A stretch of 64,000 nt of DNA, from assembly GCA_037042915.1 (NCBI GenBank), contig CM073194.1, forward strand, positions 3,472,001 to 3,536,000. The letters are read 5' to 3'. This stretch comes from Auricularia sp. M13 (taxonomy: Eukaryota; Basidiomycota; Agaricomycetes; Auriculariales; Auriculariaceae). Shown here piece by piece: positions 62,345-64,000 of this stretch (within the stretch, counting starts at the first letter, position 1; each line of letters starts with the position of its first letter). The notes below the pieces were generated by a model. It had not been told where the DNA came from and ran no database searches. It was given only the letters and a program-made list of their open reading frames with translations. Position numbers and translations under genes: made by a program.

Positions 62345-64000
62345 TGGATCTCCCGACATGAGTTCTGAGTCGTTCGGCTTCACGGAACCACTGTCACGTG
62401 GCAAATTCTCCTCCGAACCGTGTTATTCAAAAAGCGAATCAGTGGCACCCGCAACGATTCGGCGATTCGGGGAGGTGAGCAGGGTCTGCTGGCGATTTTT
62501 GGATCTCCCGGCGTGAGTTCTGAGTCGTTCGGCTTCGCAAAACCACTGTCATGTGGCAGATTCTCCTCCGAACCACGTTATTCAAAACGCGAATCAGTGG
62601 CACCTGCCACGAATCGGGCGGTTCGGCCAACCTGCGGTGCTGAACGGGCGATTTTTGGATCTCCCGACATGAGTTCTGAGTCGTTCGGCTTCGCGAAACC
62701 ACTGTCACGTGGCAAATTCTCCTCCGAACCATGTTGTTCAAAAAGCGACCCTGTGGCACCTGCCACAAATCGGGCGGTTCGACCAACCTCCGGTGCTGAA
62801 CGGGAGATTTTTGGATCTCCCGACGTGAGTTCTGAGTCGTTCGGCTTCGCGAAACCACTGTCACGTGGTAAATTCTCCTCCGAACCATGTTATTCAAAAA
62901 GCGACCCTGTGGCACCTGCCACAAATCGGGCGGTTCGGCCAAGCTCCGGTGCTGAACGGGCGATTTTTGGATCTCCTGACGTGAGTTCTGAGTCGTTCGG
63001 CTTCACGAAACCACTGTCATGTGGCAAATTCTCCTCCGAACCATGTTATTCAAAAAGCGACCCTGTGGCACCTGCCACAAATCGGGCGGTTCGGCCAAGC
63101 TCCGGTGCTGAACGGGCGATTTTTGCATCTCCCGACATGAGTTCGGAGTCGTTCGGCTTCGCGAAACCACTGTCACGTGGAAAACTCTCCTCCGAACCAT
63201 GTTATTCAAAAAGCGAATCAGTGGCACCCGCAGCGATTCGGCTATTCGGGGAGGTGAACAGGGTCTGCTGGCGATTTTTGGATCTCCCGGCGTGAGTTCT
63301 GAGTCGTTCGGCTTCGCGAAACCACTGTCACGTGGCAAATTCTCCTCCGAACCATGTTGTTCAAAAAGCGACCCTGTGGCACCTGCCACAAATCGGGCGG
63401 TTCGACCAACCTCCGGTGCTGAACGGGAGATTTTTGGATCTCCCGACGTGAGTTCTGAGTCGTTCGGCTTCGCGAAACCACTGTCAGGTGGCAAATTCAC
63501 CTCCGAACCGTGTTATTCAAAAAGCGAATCAGTGGCACCCGCAGCGATTCGGCGATTCGGGGAGGTGAACAGGGTCTGCTGGCGATTTTTGGATCTCCCG
63601 GCGTGAGTTCTGAGTCGTTCGGCTTCGCGAAACCACTGTCACGTGGTAAATTCTCCTCCGAACCAGGTTATTCAAAAAGCGACCCTGTGGCACCTGCCAC
63701 AAATCGGGCAGTTCGGCCAACCTCCGGTGCTGAACGGGCGATTTTTGGATCTCCCGACATGAGTTCTGAGTCGTTCGGCTTCACGGAAGCACTGTCACGT
63801 GGCAAGTTCTCCTCCGAGGCGTGTTATTCAAAAAGCGAACCAGTGGCACCCGCAGAGATTCGGCGATTCGGGGAGGTGAACAGGGTCTGCTGGCGATTTT
63901 TGGATCTCCCGGCGTGAGTTCTGAGTCGTTCGGCTTCGCAAAACCACTGTCATGTGGCAGATTCTCCTCCGAACCATGTTATTCAAAACGCGAATCAGTG
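62345..64000 (+). repeat. Satellite array 2, continuing past the window end
   Basis: Monomer starts are 62359, 62514, 62670, 62826, 62982, 63138, 63293, 63449, 63604, 63760 and 63915. The types are B A A A A B A B A B A(partial). Bases 62345-62358 complete the monomer that began at 59940: 75 + 67 + 14 bases = 156. The array extends beyond 64000. Confidence 0.95.

Noticed and set aside
62420-63295. 291-codon ORF through the satellite on the plus strand, with long ORFs on the minus strand
   Set aside because: The 156 bp unit is a multiple of three and happens to lack stops, so ORF length follows from the repeat. Type B monomers end the frame, both strands are open, and there is no start context.

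Overview
This window looks like part of a GC-rich Agaricomycete genome, probably a polypore-type basidiomycete. Host genes are split by many 45-70 bp GT-AG introns, core promoters carry TATATATA-type boxes, and the repeats are Copia and chromodomain Gypsy elements of fungal type. All gene models here were built by eye: splice sites and reading phases were checked by hand, and no database search was run.

Layout. 1-774 is the 3' part of a PITH-domain gene. 2242-3016 is a small four-exon membrane protein gene. 5549-6808 is the alpha subunit of protein farnesyl/geranylgeranyltransferase. 7080-12418 is a Ty1/Copia element with identical 219 bp LTRs and a CCTCC target duplication. It sits in the last codons of a minus-strand SMP-30/gluconolactonase-like gene (12414-14356), whose stop codon is now supplied by the LTR. 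15719-16348 is a small two-exon gene. 16796-34654 is a minus-strand chromodomain Gypsy element with identical 321 bp LTRs and a GTCAG duplication. It carries one reading frame broken by three stop codons and an extra 776-codon ORF after pol. That extra ORF is itself interrupted by a second, younger Gypsy element (17649-23792; identical 448 bp LTRs; TCCGG duplication), which appears to be a Tf1-like self-priming element.

Beyond the retroelements lie a small coiled-coil gene (35386-36164), a GH47 alpha-mannosidase (36704-38505, minus), a long stretch without recognisable genes, a KEN-box protein gene (42825-43471), and a tandem pair of very short secreted-peptide genes with a dibasic site (44418-44579 and 45486-45638). 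Next come a 23-exon MFS permease with a 9-nt exon (46405-49522, minus), the circularly permuted GTPase MTG1 (49864-51575, minus), a short-chain dehydrogenase (51909-52880, minus), a MITE-like palindromic element (53444-53869), and an uncharacterised nuclear-type protein with a Cys/His cluster (54594-56809).

The last 5.5 kb is a satellite made of alternating 155 and 156 bp monomers, many with a GTCACGTG box. It is interrupted by a 1431 bp element with 20-bp terminal inverted repeats and by an 825 bp solo LTR. Removing both insertions restores one monomer of exactly 156 bp. The most novel items are the paired secreted-peptide genes, the extra ORF and stop-codon layout of the outer Gypsy element, the self-priming signature of the nested one, the Cys/His-cluster protein, and the dimeric satellite.
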